Source: Thaumasiovibrio occultus (GTDB taxonomy: Bacteria; Pseudomonadota; Gammaproteobacteria; Enterobacterales; Vibrionaceae). Taken from it: 64,000 nucleotides of DNA. Both the position numbers and the translations under genes were made by a program. Shown piece after piece: positions 9,989-19,679 of this stretch (positions within the stretch are counted from its first letter, which is position 1; each line of letters begins with the position of its first letter). The stretch covers positions 1,054,001 to 1,118,000 of the forward strand of contig AP023052.1 of NCBI GenBank assembly GCA_019703815.1. The letters are read 5' to 3'. The notes below the pieces were generated by a model. That model was not told where the DNA came from. It did not search any database and saw only the letters and a program-made list of their open reading frames with translations.

Positions 9989-10249
9989 TTATTTGTCGTC
10001 AGGTAGTGTTACGTTAAGTTCCAGTACCGCGAGATCACTTTCGTTTTGATCCAAATGGACACTGACATCGCTTGGGTCAATATCAACGTAACGTCGAATA
10101 ACTTCCAAGATGTCTTTTTTCAGCTCTGGTAGATAGCTTGGGCTAGGGCTACCAGCGGCCCGACGTTCTGCCACAATAATTTGTAACCGCTCTTTGGCGA
10201 TGTTTGCACTATTTGGACGCTTAGGCCGGAAAAACTCCAGTAAAGCCAT
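9989..10249 (-). CDS. minE: Cell division topological specificity factor MinE
   Basis: MinE stimulates the MinD ATPase at the membrane and drives pole-to-pole oscillation that restricts the Z-ring to midcell. The 86-residue protein has the N-terminal amphipathic/anti-MinCD segment ([23 protein letters not shown]) and the C-terminal topological specificity domain with [15 protein letters not shown]. Last gene of minCDE, 6 bases after minD. Confidence 0.97.
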   Translation of the reverse strand: MALLEFFRPKRPNSANIAKERLQIIVAERRAAGSPSPSYLPELKKDILEVIRRYVDIDPSDVSVHLDQNESDLAVLELNVTLPDDK

Positions 10250-10255
10250 ATCTAC

Positions 10256-11068
10256 TTATCCTCCAAAAAGGCGTTTTAGGAATCCTTTCTTCTCTTCTTC
10301 CAAGAAGCGGAACGGACGATCTTCACCCAGTAAACGTGCGATTGCGTCATCGTACGCTTGACCTGCAATAGAGTTCACATCGTGGATCACGGGCTCACCC
10401 TTGTTCGACGCGTTGAGTACTGACTGGCACTCAGGGATCACGCCGAGCAGTGGAATGTGCAGGATTTCTTCAACATCTTCCACACTCAACATTTCGCCGA
10501 TAGTCACGCGGCTTGGGTTGTAGCGGGTCAACAGCAGGTGTTGCTTGACGGGCTCAAGACCTTGTTCAGCGCGCAGGGATTTCGAGTCCAGAATACCCAA
10601 AATACGGTCTGAATCGCGTACTGAAGAGACTTCTGGGTTAGTGGTGACAATCGCTTCGTCGGCAAAATACAGTGCCATCAGTGCGCCTGCTTCAATACCG
10701 GCAGGGGAGTCACAGATGATGAAATCAAAGTCCATCGCTTTCAGATCATCAATGACGCGCTGCACGCCATCTTTGGTCAGTGCGTCTTTGTCACGAGTTT
10801 GAGAAGCCGGCAGTACGTAGAGGTTGGAAACTCGTTTGTCTTTGATCAATGCCTGATTTAGGGTGGCCTCACCATTGATCACGTTCACGAAGTCGTACAC
10901 GACGCGACGTTCACAACCCATGATCAAATCAAGATTACGTAGGCCAATGTCAAAATCAATAACAGCAACTTTTTTACCAGCTAAAGCAAGGCCGGTTGAA
11001 ATGGCAGCGCTAGAGGTTGTTTTGCCTACGCCACCTTTACCAGAGGTAATCACGATAATACGTGTCAT
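10256..11068 (-). CDS. minD: Septum site-determining ATPase MinD
   Basis: MinD is a membrane-cycling ATPase that recruits MinC and MinE. The deviant Walker A GKGGVGKTT is at about residues 10-18, DFDIGLRNLD is the switch region, and the C-terminus ends in the amphipathic membrane-targeting helix (EEKKGFLKRLFGG). The 270-residue length equals E. coli MinD. Middle gene of the operon. Confidence 0.98.
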   Translation of the reverse strand: MTRIIVITSGKGGVGKTTSSAAISTGLALAGKKVAVIDFDIGLRNLDLIMGCERRVVYDFVNVINGEATLNQALIKDKRVSNLYVLPASQTRDKDALTKDGVQRVIDDLKAMDFDFIICDSPAGIEAGALMALYFADEAIVTTNPEVSSVRDSDRILGILDSKSLRAEQGLEPVKQHLLLTRYNPSRVTIGEMLSVEDVEEILHIPLLGVIPECQSVLNASNKGEPVIHDVNSIAGQAYDDAIARLLGEDRPFRFLEEEKKGFLKRLFGG

Positions 11069-11089
11069 CGTACTTTTATCCTTTTTAAA

Positions 11090-11764
11090 TTAGTCGACTA
11101 GATGGCGTACCATCAGGTTGTCGCCTTCGAGGGATACCTGCACTTGGGTACCCCAAAAATCACTTGTAATTTTATCGCTGAGCCAATAGTTACCGCAGAT
11201 GGAAATCAGCTCAGGTTGTAGATTCTTACAGAAAATTCTCGCTTCCTTTTGACCGCTAGCGCCAGCAATGGCACGCCCGCGAAGTGTTCCGTAAATGTGA
11301 ATGCTGCCATCGGCGATCACTTCCGCACCAGCACTCACGTGATTAAGTATGACCAAGTCGGCATTTTTTGCGTATATTTGTTGGCCCGATCTGACAGGGG
11401 TTGTGATAACGCGGGTTGGCTCCATCTCAGGCTCACGGGTTTTGGCTTCCCGCGCCGGCGTCATAATGGCTAACCCTGCTTCAACCGCATTTTGTTTTAG
11501 AAAGGGCGGACATCCTGATATACCCACCAATATCATTCCCGATTCCGTCACTATGTCTTTTAGTCGATCAAAGTCAGGGGCAGATCCACATCGACTGATA
11601 TCGATGATGACGGGTGCTGATGAAAAAAATGCCGGAGCACTATTCACCTTATCATTAAGAAACTGAGTGATCGCTTCTTCATCGTTGTCCAATAAATGAA
11701 GGACAGATAAGGTGAAACTGCTTCCTTTCAATTCAGCAATTTTGCTCATATCCAGTAGGCTCAA
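11090..11764 (-). CDS. minC: Septum site-determining protein MinC
   Basis: MinC inhibits FtsZ polymerisation where MinD places it. The 224-residue protein has the N-terminal FtsZ-inhibitory domain (about 1-105) and the C-terminal beta-helix domain that binds MinD, with HIYGTLRGRAIAGASG visible near 160-175. First gene of minCDE, divergent from ycgL across about 240 bases that must hold both promoters. Confidence 0.97.
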   Translation of the reverse strand: MSLLDMSKIAELKGSSFTLSVLHLLDNDEEAITQFLNDKVNSAPAFFSSAPVIIDISRCGSAPDFDRLKDIVTESGMILVGISGCPPFLKQNAVEAGLAIMTPAREAKTREPEMEPTRVITTPVRSGQQIYAKNADLVILNHVSAGAEVIADGSIHIYGTLRGRAIAGASGQKEARIFCKNLQPELISICGNYWLSDKITSDFWGTQVQVSLEGDNLMVRHLVD

Positions 11765-12006
11765 TTCGCTGCTTAAAGCAGAATAGGATTCAAATGAATC
11801 AATGGTATCTATGTTGTTTAGTCACAGCAAGTGATGCGTGTGGTATATGAGGAATAAATCCCCATTTTGAGAAGAGTATTGATTAAACTTAGTTACTAAT
11901 TCGCCGTAATCAGTTTTTAGGAAATGATTGCCGCTAGTGCGGGAAAACAGATAGACTTATCTGATAGTTTACGTTTCAAGTAATTGGATGGGTTTGGAGC
12001 CATTTT

Positions 12007-12282
12007 ATGTATTGCGCTGTATATAAAAGTAGCAAAAAGGCAGATACTTATCTCTATATTGAGACTAAGGATAAATTTGATAGGGTGCCAAAGGCATTGT
12101 TATCAGAGTTTGGTGAACCACATCTTGTGATGGTGGTCGATATCAGTAAGCGTGATAAGTTAGCGCAAATCGCCACGGAAAGATTACAGCAAGTATTGCT
12201 GAAGGATGGCTTCTATTTACAACTGCCGCCACCGCCGATCAATCTGCTGGATGAATATAAGCAAGCAAAATCACAGCAATAG
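12007..12282 (+). CDS. ycgL: YcgL domain protein
   Basis: The 91-residue protein starts with the family hallmark CAVYKSSKKADTYLY and contains a LLSEFGEPHLVM stretch and the PPPPINLL proline cluster. The biochemical role of YcgL is unknown; it is a small cytoplasmic protein conserved next to minC in E. coli and vibrios, exactly as here. The transglycosylase gene follows 29 bases later and may be cotranscribed. Confidence 0.93.
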   Translation: MYCAVYKSSKKADTYLYIETKDKFDRVPKALLSEFGEPHLVMVVDISKRDKLAQIATERLQQVLLKDGFYLQLPPPPINLLDEYKQAKSQQ

Positions 12283-12311
12283 TAAGTTTAAGAATAGAAG
12301 AGGCTAGGATA

Positions 12312-13271
12312 GTGAAGAAGGGAGTATTGTCACTTTTAATTGCGGCAATGAGCATGGGAGCATCGGCACAAGATGCTTCTTTCGATGACTATGTTGTTAA
12401 GATGCAGACATTGGCGCGTGAAAAGGGCTATAGCGAGGAAACCATTGCGAATGCGTTCAGCAATGTTGAATTATATGAATCTGCGATTTCGTCTGATCGA
12501 AATCAGCCAGAGCGTCGTCTAACGCTGGATGAGTACCTTGCCCGTGCTTTACCACAATGGAAAGTGAATCAAGCCCGCAGTCTGTACAACAAGTATTATG
12601 ATGTGCTGCAGCCGATTTCTGAGGAATACGGCGTACCAGGTGAGATCATTATCGCGCTGTGGGGTGTGGAAAGTAATTTTGGTAAGTTTACCGGCAATTA
12701 TGATGTTATTTCAGCGCTGACGACGATGTCGTATGAAGGTCGACGTGAAGAGTTTTTCCAAAACCAATTGTGGGATGCGTTAACCATTCTAGAGCGCGGT
12801 GATATTACCCGTGGTGAAATGAAAGGTTCGTGGGCTGGAGCAATGGGTCAAAGCCAGTTTATGCCAAGTTCTTATCTGGCCTATGCCGCAGACGGCGATG
12901 GTGACGGTAAAGCCGATATTTGGAATAACCCTGCAGACGTGTTCGCTTCAGCGGCGAAATATCTGAGCACAGTGGGTTGGCGTGAAGGTTACCGTTGGGG
13001 ACGTCGCGTTGCGGTAAGTCAACCGCTGGGTGAAGAGCTGATCGGTATTCAAAAAGAGCTGCAGCAGCCATTGCAAGCGTGGGCAGATCTGGGCGTGACG
13101 ATGCCAAACGGTACCGATTTGCCGGTTGCTGATATTCCAGCATGGTTGATTGAGCCAGAGCCAGGCCGTTTTTATCTGATCTATGAAAACTATCAAACCT
13201 TATTAGATTGGAACCGTTCGCATCACTTTGTGTTCTCGGTTGTGGGTCTTGCTGAGCGAATTCGTCGCTAA
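12312..13271 (+). CDS. Lytic murein transglycosylase, MltB/SLT_2 family
   Basis: This enzyme cleaves the MurNAc-GlcNAc bond of peptidoglycan with formation of 1,6-anhydroMurNAc in the periplasm. The 319-residue protein has a cleaved-type signal peptide (MKKGVLSLLIAAMSMGASAQ), no lipobox, then the SLT_2 domain with the catalytic glutamate in ALWGVESNFGKF near 118 and the GAMGQSQFMPSSY substrate-binding motif near 180. It starts at GTG. Because a lipidation cysteine is absent it is a soluble periplasmic form, not a true MltB lipoprotein. Confidence 0.9.
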   Translation: MKKGVLSLLIAAMSMGASAQDASFDDYVVKMQTLAREKGYSEETIANAFSNVELYESAISSDRNQPERRLTLDEYLARALPQWKVNQARSLYNKYYDVLQPISEEYGVPGEIIIALWGVESNFGKFTGNYDVISALTTMSYEGRREEFFQNQLWDALTILERGDITRGEMKGSWAGAMGQSQFMPSSYLAYAADGDGDGKADIWNNPADVFASAAKYLSTVGWREGYRWGRRVAVSQPLGEELIGIQKELQQPLQAWADLGVTMPNGTDLPVADIPAWLIEPEPGRFYLIYENYQTLLDWNRSHHFVFSVVGLAERIRR

Positions 13272-13298
13272 TCGCATTGATGGTTATTACAGATAAAC

Positions 13299-13324
13299 AA
13301 AAGGGCTCCTCGGAGCCCTTTTTT
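13299..13324. terminator. Terminator between the transglycosylase gene and hns
   Basis: AAAAGGGCTCC and GGAGCCCTTTT form a stem with a TC loop, with A- and T-runs on its flanks, so it works for both convergent genes. Confidence 0.88.
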
Positions 13325-13350
13325 GATAAGACGTTAATCTAATTAAGTGA

Positions 13351-13746
13351 TTAGATTAGGAAGTCTTCTAGTTTTTTGCCTGCGTCGATAGCAGTCTTAA
13401 TTACAGAAGGTGTACGACCTTGGCCAGTCCAGGTTTTCTCTTCACCGTTCTCATCGATGTATTGGTATTTCGCTGGGCGAGCTGCACGCTTCGCTTTAGG
13501 TGCTTTACCAAGTAGAGAAACTAGTTCTTCTGGATCGATACCGTCTTTTAGTAGCATTTCACGGTATTGAGCAAGTTTTTCTTCACGCTCTTTTTCTTGA
13601 GCAACCGCTTCTGCTTCTGCTTCTTGACGCTCTTGAACTACAGTAGTTAGCTTTTCAAGCGCTTCTTCAAGTTGTTCCATCGATAACTCGCGAGATAGAG
13701 CTCGCAGACTACGTAGGTTAAGTAGTGCTTTAAATGCTTCAGGCAT
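13351..13746 (-). CDS. hns: Nucleoid-associated protein H-NS
   Basis: H-NS silences AT-rich DNA and shapes the nucleoid. The 131-residue protein has the N-terminal helical oligomerisation domain ([19 protein letters not shown]), a long charged coiled coil rich in Glu and Lys (about 25-70), a linker, and the C-terminal DNA-binding domain with [12 protein letters not shown], the AT-hook-like loop, near residues 108-119. The length is that of VicH, the Vibrio H-NS. A good promoter lies 60-90 bases upstream of the start. Confidence 0.96.
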   Translation of the reverse strand: MPEAFKALLNLRSLRALSRELSMEQLEEALEKLTTVVQERQEAEAEAVAQEKEREEKLAQYREMLLKDGIDPEELVSLLGKAPKAKRAARPAKYQYIDENGEEKTWTGQGRTPSVIKTAIDAGKKLEDFLI

Positions 13747-13805
13747 GTTTAATTCCTATTCGCTGTACATCTCGTGGATGTCGTTTGTTTTATGTCTGAT
13801 TAATA

Positions 13806-13833
13806 ATAATACGAAAAAATCTTCGCTTGCCAA
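13806..13833 (-). promoter_or_regulatory. Candidate sigma-70 promoter of hns
   Basis: On the minus strand TTGGCA (-35, 5 of 6) and TATTAT (-10, 5 of 6) are 16 bases apart, giving an hns leader of about 50 bases. The region is AT-rich, as expected for an autoregulated H-NS promoter. Confidence 0.55.
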
Positions 13834-14600
13834 CCTAATATAGTGCATTTTGACCAGGTCACAAATAAATTCTTTTCTTATTTATACTATTTTTAATAGT
13901 TTTTAAGAAAGGAAACCTATTTTCTGAAAAGCCTACATTTTGTGAGCGCCAAAAAATAAGAGTGACGGTGCTGTCAGTATCGGCTCAAAAATGGCTTTCC
14001 GATTTTCGTTAGATTATGCAGTTCAATATGCAATTAGTAACACTGTTATTTGCTTAATAGACTCTGAATGTGATTGAAGTTAGAAAAGAATAGTCGAGAT
14101 TATTCGGCAGGCATCACGAAGGTGTTGTGCGACATTTCAGTAATGTTCACACGTATATATATTCACCATGTTCAGGATGGCTTTGCGTAACAATAGCCAG
14201 TTGAGATCGATTTGATTTGTCTAGTGCAGCACTTGCTGGCGGTGAGGAATTGTTGCCTTGTCTATATTTTCAATAACTGATGTCTATTTTTTGTTTAAAG
14301 TTGCAATAATGATACACAGTTTCATATTGGAGGTTGAATAATTGCACAGGCTGTATGGCTAATATTCAGGTTTAATGTGTGTGATTTTCTTTGGCGCTAT
14401 TTTTCACTTTATGATGATATTTGTTCCATTAGTGCCTTGCTAAGAGGTTAGCGTGGCTAGCCAGGATTTTGAGATGTATACATTTTGTTGCGTTATGGTG
14501 CGTTTCTTACATATGGCAATATTTTATCAAATTATATTGTAGTCATACGTTAAAGAGTGCTTGAAAAAGCATCGGCTTATAGTAGAATCATCTGGTCCTT
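13834..14600. other. Long AT-rich intergenic stretch upstream of hns
   Basis: About 770 bases contain no supported gene on either strand. The stretch is clearly richer in A and T than the neighbouring genes. It separates the divergently transcribed hns and the lysine riboswitch. I find no tRNA-like or sRNA-like structure with a terminator, and no long repeat. Confidence 0.6.
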
Positions 14601-14603
14601 AAC

Positions 14604-14776
14604 TAAGGGTAGAGGCGCATTGCCTATCAGTAGCTGTTGCTAGGGTGACACCGGTGAACAACAGTGAAAGGAGTCAATGCCGAAGTCAGTACAAGGCGTC
14701 ATCCTTGCTGGCTGGGGAAATGTCAAATAGGCATTTAACTGCCATAGTTTATTAAATTCACTATGGAGCGCTACTG
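14604..14776 (+). promoter_or_regulatory. Lysine riboswitch (L-box)
   Basis: The segment carries the conserved L-box landmarks in order: AGAGGCGC at 14611, CAGTAG near 14628, GGGTGA and GGTGAA at 14643-14657, AAGGAG near 14668, GCCGAAG near 14679 and GCTGG at 14707. All helices can be drawn: P2 GCATTG/CAATGC, its distal part CTGTTG/CAACAG, P3 CAAGG/CCTTG, P4 AAATG/CATTT, P5 CCATAGT/ACTATGG (14742-14766), and P1 GGTAG/CTACT with one wobble. It binds lysine in the leader of lysine biosynthesis or transport genes. The downstream gene is an NhaC-family carrier, which fits the known L-box-controlled transporters. Confidence 0.9.
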
Positions 14777-14778
14777 TT

Positions 14779-14865
14779 GGATTAGGTGGGCTTATCCTTT
14801 CCTGCTTTTTCTTATCTCACATTTGTGTGCAGTAGGTCTCCAAGCAACTATATTGCGTAGAGATC
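14779..14865 (+). promoter_or_regulatory. Expression platform of the lysine riboswitch
   Basis: Two structures are visible. GGATTAG/CTTATCC (14779-14797, one mismatch) is followed by a T-rich tract to 14814 and could be a weak terminator. GGTCTC (14835-14840) pairs with GAGATC (14860-14865), supported by an inner GCAA/TTGC pairing, and covers the bases directly before the ATG at 14866. The second suggests control by hiding the ribosome binding site; which one acts is an inference. Confidence 0.5.
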
Positions 14866-16437
14866 ATGGAACTTATTGATTATTCAAACTCATTTATCTC
14901 ATTGCTGCCACCTGTGGTTGCACTGAGTCTTGCGATTATCACAAGGCGTGTTTTGCTTTCTCTTGGCGTTGGTATAGCGCTAGGTGCCTTCTTTCTTAAT
15001 GACTACTCGTTAATTAGCACATTCAAGTACCTGTTTAACACTGTTGCTAATGTGATTACTGATATCAACAAACTGTATATTCTTTGCTTCCTCGCGTTTT
15101 TGGGGATGATGACGGCAGTATTAACGTTGTCGGGTGGTACGCGCGCCTTCGCTGAGTGGTCACAAAATCACATTAAAGATCAGCGTGGGGCCAAGCTGCT
15201 TACCGCTTTCCTTGGTGTGTTTATTTTCGTTGATGACTACTTTAACAGCTTAGCGGTCGGCTCTATTGCACGCCCGGTGACAGATCGTTATCAAGTATCA
15301 CGCGCTAAGCTGGCTTATCTTCTTGATTCAACGGCAGCACCGATGTGTGTATTGATGCCGGCATCAAGCTGGGGCGCGTATATTATCACCGTGATTGGGG
15401 GCATTTTAATCGAACACAATGTGACCGACTATTCGCCTATCGGTGCGTTTATGACCTTGATCCCGCTTAACTTCTACGCTGTGTTTGCGTTGGTGATGGT
15501 GTTTGTAGTGGCGTGGTTCAAAGTAGATGTTGGTCCAATGCGCCGCCACGAGCAATTGGTTAAAGAGGCCGATAGCAATAAGCAAAATGATGCGACGTCT
15601 GATTTAAATGACGAATTGGGCATTGAAGAAAGCCTTAATGGTCGAGTCAGCGATCTAATTATGCCAATCAGTATTTTGATTGTTGCTACCATCAGTATGA
15701 TGATTTTGACCGGTTATCAAACATTGGCCGCCGACGGTAAAGCGTTCTCTGTTCTCGGTGCGTTTGAAAATACCAATGTCGGTGTGTCGCTATTCTGGGG
15801 CGGTGTGATTGGTTTATTGGCAGCGATGTATCCGGTATGGCGTCAACGTTTGCCAGGCAAAGAAGTTGCAAGCACATTGCGCATTGGTGCGCAGTCAATG
15901 TTTGGCGCTATTTTGATCCTGTTGTTTGCTTGGAGTATCGGTACCATCATTAGTGATATTCAGACGGGTCAATATCTGTCGCACATTGCTGAAGGTAATA
16001 TTCCAACTGAGTTTTTGCCGCTGTTGCTATTTGTACTTGCCGGCTTTATGGCATTCTCTACCGGCACGTCATGGGGTACGTTTGCTATTATGTTGCCGAT
16101 TGCCGGTAATTTGGCTCAGGCGTCAGACATTGCCTTAATGCTACCCATGCTTGGCGCTGTTTTGGCCGGTGCGGTATTTGGTGATCACTGCTCACCAATT
16201 TCAGATACGACGATTTTGTCATCGACGGGTGCGCGTTGTAACCATATTGATCACGTGAAAACCCAATTGCCTTATTCGCTATCAGTAGCGTTTGTGGCAT
16301 CAATTGGTTTCTTGACGATCGGTTTTACTAAGTCGTTACCGATCGCTTTTATGGTGACTACTTTCGCGTTTATTGTGATGTGTTTCATCATGATCCGTAT
16401 TTCAGCGAATGCCGATAAGAAATTGGCGTCAGCGTAA
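14866..16437 (+). CDS. NhaC-family transporter, probable lysine carrier (LysW-type)
   Basis: The 523-residue protein is an integral membrane protein with about 11-13 hydrophobic segments and typical Na+/H+ antiporter NhaC-family features: FVDDYFNSLAVGS near 120, STAAPMCVLMPASSWGAY near 160 and GDHCSPISDTTILSSTGA near 440. Annotation by homology would say Na+/H+ antiporter. The lysine riboswitch immediately upstream argues that the real substrate is lysine, as proposed for L-box-controlled NhaC relatives called LysW. A hydrophilic, acidic loop (about 225-255) divides the protein. It is followed by a strong terminator and is monocistronic. Confidence 0.88.
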   Translation: MELIDYSNSFISLLPPVVALSLAIITRRVLLSLGVGIALGAFFLNDYSLISTFKYLFNTVANVITDINKLYILCFLAFLGMMTAVLTLSGGTRAFAEWSQNHIKDQRGAKLLTAFLGVFIFVDDYFNSLAVGSIARPVTDRYQVSRAKLAYLLDSTAAPMCVLMPASSWGAYIITVIGGILIEHNVTDYSPIGAFMTLIPLNFYAVFALVMVFVVAWFKVDVGPMRRHEQLVKEADSNKQNDATSDLNDELGIEESLNGRVSDLIMPISILIVATISMMILTGYQTLAADGKAFSVLGAFENTNVGVSLFWGGVIGLLAAMYPVWRQRLPGKEVASTLRIGAQSMFGAILILLFAWSIGTIISDIQTGQYLSHIAEGNIPTEFLPLLLFVLAGFMAFSTGTSWGTFAIMLPIAGNLAQASDIALMLPMLGAVLAGAVFGDHCSPISDTTILSSTGARCNHIDHVKTQLPYSLSVAFVASIGFLTIGFTKSLPIAFMVTTFAFIVMCFIMIRISANADKKLASA

Positions 16438-16470
16438 CTACGATTATCGTTATCAATAGTCACGAAATTC

Positions 16471-16499
16471 AAAAGAGCCCGCCTTAGCGGGCTTTTTTG
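16471..16499 (+). terminator. Terminator of the NhaC-family gene
   Basis: An AGCCCGC/GCGGGCT stem with a CTTA loop and a following T-run lies 34 bases after the stop codon. Confidence 0.88.
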
Positions 16500-16887
16500 T
16501 ATCTGCTTTTCGCCAAGCTATAGCGTTAGGGTGACGTTGATATTGGGATCACTGATGCCTTATCTCTGACGTTACAGCCCAAATAAAGAGTTGCTTACGA
16601 TTCTTTTTTATCAGCGGTTAGTCATTTAATGGTGTCGAATATATAGCTAGATTAGTCACCGACATCTTTACAATTAGGCAGAGAAAACCAACGCATTGGA
16701 ATGACGCTGCTGATTGCATATTGCTGTTGGTTAGAAGGGCGAAAGACAGCCATCAGGCGCGACGGAAAACCGCTGAGATTGTGATTTACACTTTAATTTC
16801 TGTTCAACCGTTGAAGAATGCAGCGGATCTTTTTGAGTCGCTTTGACAATTCCTGTAGCATGCCGCCAGCTATTTTTAGGAGTTCAC
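16500..16887. other. Intergenic region before tdk
   Basis: About 390 bases without a supported gene. The tdk frame is open from 16843, but no ribosome binding site precedes that point. I see no defined regulatory motif; the tdk promoter must be here. Confidence 0.5.
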
Positions 16888-17466
16888 ATGGCACAGATGT
16901 ACTTTTATTACTCGGCGATGAATGCCGGTAAATCGACCACCTTGTTACAGTCATCATTCAACTATCAAGAGCGTGGTATGAATCCAGTGATCTTTACCGC
17001 TGCAATTGATGATCGCGCTGGTGTGGGTTATGTGAGCTCTCGTATTGGTTTGGAAGCGCAAGCGGAACTTTATGCGCCGGGTGATGATCTCTATGTGCGT
17101 GTTTGCGAGATGAACCAGAGTGAGAAAGTCGACTGCATCTTAGTGGACGAGTGTCAGTTTTTGAGCAAAGCGCAGGTGTACCAGCTTACAGAAGTGGTCG
17201 ATAAGCTTCGCGTGCCGGTATTGTGTTACGGCCTACGCACTGATTTTCGTGGCGAGCTCTTTGAAGGCAGCCAAGCCTTGCTGGCTCTCGCTGACAAACT
17301 GGTCGAGCTAAAGACAATTTGTCATTGCGGCCGTAAAGCCAATATGGTGATCCGCACTGATGCGGAAGGCAACGCGATTGCAGATGGCGATCAGGTGGTG
17401 ATTGGCGGTAATGAACGTTATGTGTCGGTATGCCGTAAACATTACAAAGAAGCACTGGGTCTTTAA
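16888..17466 (+). CDS. tdk: Thymidine kinase
   Basis: Tdk phosphorylates thymidine and deoxyuridine with ATP in pyrimidine salvage. The 192-residue type II enzyme shows the P-loop [13 protein letters not shown] at 8-20, DECQF near 87, and the zinc-binding cysteines in ICHCGRKA and VCRKHY. I placed the start at the ATG before AQMYFYYS because TAGGAG lies 5 bases upstream and this gives the family length; the frame extends 15 codons further upstream without such support. Confidence 0.95.
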   Translation: MAQMYFYYSAMNAGKSTTLLQSSFNYQERGMNPVIFTAAIDDRAGVGYVSSRIGLEAQAELYAPGDDLYVRVCEMNQSEKVDCILVDECQFLSKAQVYQLTEVVDKLRVPVLCYGLRTDFRGELFEGSQALLALADKLVELKTICHCGRKANMVIRTDAEGNAIADGDQVVIGGNERYVSVCRKHYKEALGL

Positions 17467-17491
17467 GGTGTAGATCGCTCAGCTTCAGTAT

Positions 17492-17523
17492 AAAAATGCC
17501 ACCGTTTAAGGTGGCATTTTTTT
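17492..17523. terminator. Bidirectional terminator between tdk and hisI
   Basis: AAAAATGCCACC and GGTGGCATTTTT form a 12-bp stem with a GTTTAA loop and serve both convergent transcripts. Confidence 0.88.
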
Positions 17524-17544
17524 ATCAATTAAAACGCGTCCGGA

Positions 17545-18159
17545 TTATTTACCGTGGCGCTCTGCAAGACGCTGCGTAATATCGGCCAGTGACATACCTT
17601 GATCTTGCAGCAGTACCAGCAAGTGGTAAATCAGATCGGCGGATTCATTGACTAGCTCCGCCTTATCACCCGACGTTGCCGCAAGCGCGACTTCAACGCC
17701 TTCTTCGCCGACTTTCTGCGAAATACGTTTGGTGCCGCGAGCGTAGAGGCTGGCGGTGTAGGAGCTATCGGGATCGGCATTGCGTCGCGACGCCAGCACT
17801 TGCTCAAGTTGATGAAGGAATACCAGCGATGGGGGCGTCGTTTCATCGGCATCAAAGCAAGTGACCGTGCCTGTGTGGCAGGTAGGGCCAATAGGATTGA
17901 CCTGAACCAGCAAGGTGTCTTTGTCGCAATCGAGCGCAATTGACTTTAGCTCTAGCACGTTGCCAGAGGTTTCGCCTTTGGTCCACAAACGTTGCTTGGT
18001 GCGAGAAAAGAACGTTACTTGCTCGGTTTCCAGGGTTTTTGCCAGCGCGTCTTGGTTCATGTAACCCAGCATTAAGACTTGGCCGCTGTTGTTATCTTGG
18101 ACGACGGCAGGGATCAATCCGTCGACTTTGTCCCAATCGATACGTGCTTGTAGGCTCAT
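17545..18159 (-). CDS. hisI: Bifunctional phosphoribosyl-AMP cyclohydrolase / phosphoribosyl-ATP pyrophosphatase
   Basis: HisI (HisIE) catalyses the second and third steps of histidine biosynthesis. The N-terminal cyclohydrolase domain (about 1-110) has the zinc and magnesium sites in [13 protein letters not shown] and [13 protein letters not shown]. The C-terminal pyrophosphohydrolase domain (about 115-204) has [13 protein letters not shown] and [13 protein letters not shown]. Length 204 is that of the fused gammaproteobacterial enzyme. Last gene of the his operon; its start overlaps the end of hisF by 4 bases. Confidence 0.97.
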   Translation of the reverse strand: MSLQARIDWDKVDGLIPAVVQDNNSGQVLMLGYMNQDALAKTLETEQVTFFSRTKQRLWTKGETSGNVLELKSIALDCDKDTLLVQVNPIGPTCHTGTVTCFDADETTPPSLVFLHQLEQVLASRRNADPDSSYTASLYARGTKRISQKVGEEGVEVALAATSGDKAELVNESADLIYHLLVLLQDQGMSLADITQRLAERHGK

Positions 18160-18929
18160 AGTCGGATCTCCACCTGTTGTTGTTTCAAATACTGTTTCAG
18201 TTCACCAATATTGATGATTTGCTTGTGAAAGACGGACGCAGCCAGCGCGCCATCCACATTGGCTTTATTAAAGGCATCGGCAAAGTGAACCATTTCACCT
18301 GCGCCGCCTGAGGCGATCAGCGGGACACGACACACCTCGCGCACCATGTTGAGTTGCGTTAAGTCGTAGCCGTTACGCACACCATCTTGGTTCATCATGT
18401 TGAGTACGATTTCACCTGCGCCGCGCTTTTGTACTTCTTGCACCCAATCGCGAGTTTCCCATTTTGTTGCTTTGGTGCGGGTTTCATCACCGGTGAATTG
18501 ATAGACCTGATATTTACCCGTCTCGGCATCAAAATAGGAGTCGATACCGACCACAATACACTGCACGCCAAACTTGTCGGCCAGCGCGGTGATAAGCTCA
18601 GGGTTCGCCAGAGCAGGGGAGTTGATCGAGACTTTATCCGCGCCAAATTGCAAAATACGCGCCGCATCGTCAGCGGATTTGATCCCGCCAGCGACACAAA
18701 ACGGAATATCGATCACTTCGGCAACCCGAGCGACCCAGCTTTTGTCGACTACGCGACCGTCGCTTGAGGCGGTAATATCGTAAAACACCAGCTCGTCAGC
18801 GCCTTCTTCAGCGTAACGCTTGGCGAGCGGGACGATGTCACCAATGATTTCGTGATTGCGAAATTGAACGCCTTTCACCACTTGCCCGTCACGGACATCG
18901 AGGCAAGGAATAATTCGTCTAGCTAGCAT
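18156..18929 (-). CDS. hisF: Imidazole glycerol phosphate synthase subunit HisF
   Basis: HisF is the cyclase subunit that combines PRFAR with ammonia from HisH to give imidazole glycerol phosphate and AICAR. The 257-residue TIM barrel shows [16 protein letters not shown] with the catalytic aspartate (about D11), the second catalytic aspartate in [12 protein letters not shown] near 130, and phosphate-binding ASGGAGE. It lies 3 bases after hisA and overlaps hisI. Confidence 0.98.
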   Translation of the reverse strand: MLARRIIPCLDVRDGQVVKGVQFRNHEIIGDIVPLAKRYAEEGADELVFYDITASSDGRVVDKSWVARVAEVIDIPFCVAGGIKSADDAARILQFGADKVSINSPALANPELITALADKFGVQCIVVGIDSYFDAETGKYQVYQFTGDETRTKATKWETRDWVQEVQKRGAGEIVLNMMNQDGVRNGYDLTQLNMVREVCRVPLIASGGAGEMVHFADAFNKANVDGALAASVFHKQIINIGELKQYLKQQQVEIRL

Positions 18930-18932
18930 GGT

Positions 18933-19676
<744 letters not shown>

Positions 19677-19679
19677 TTA

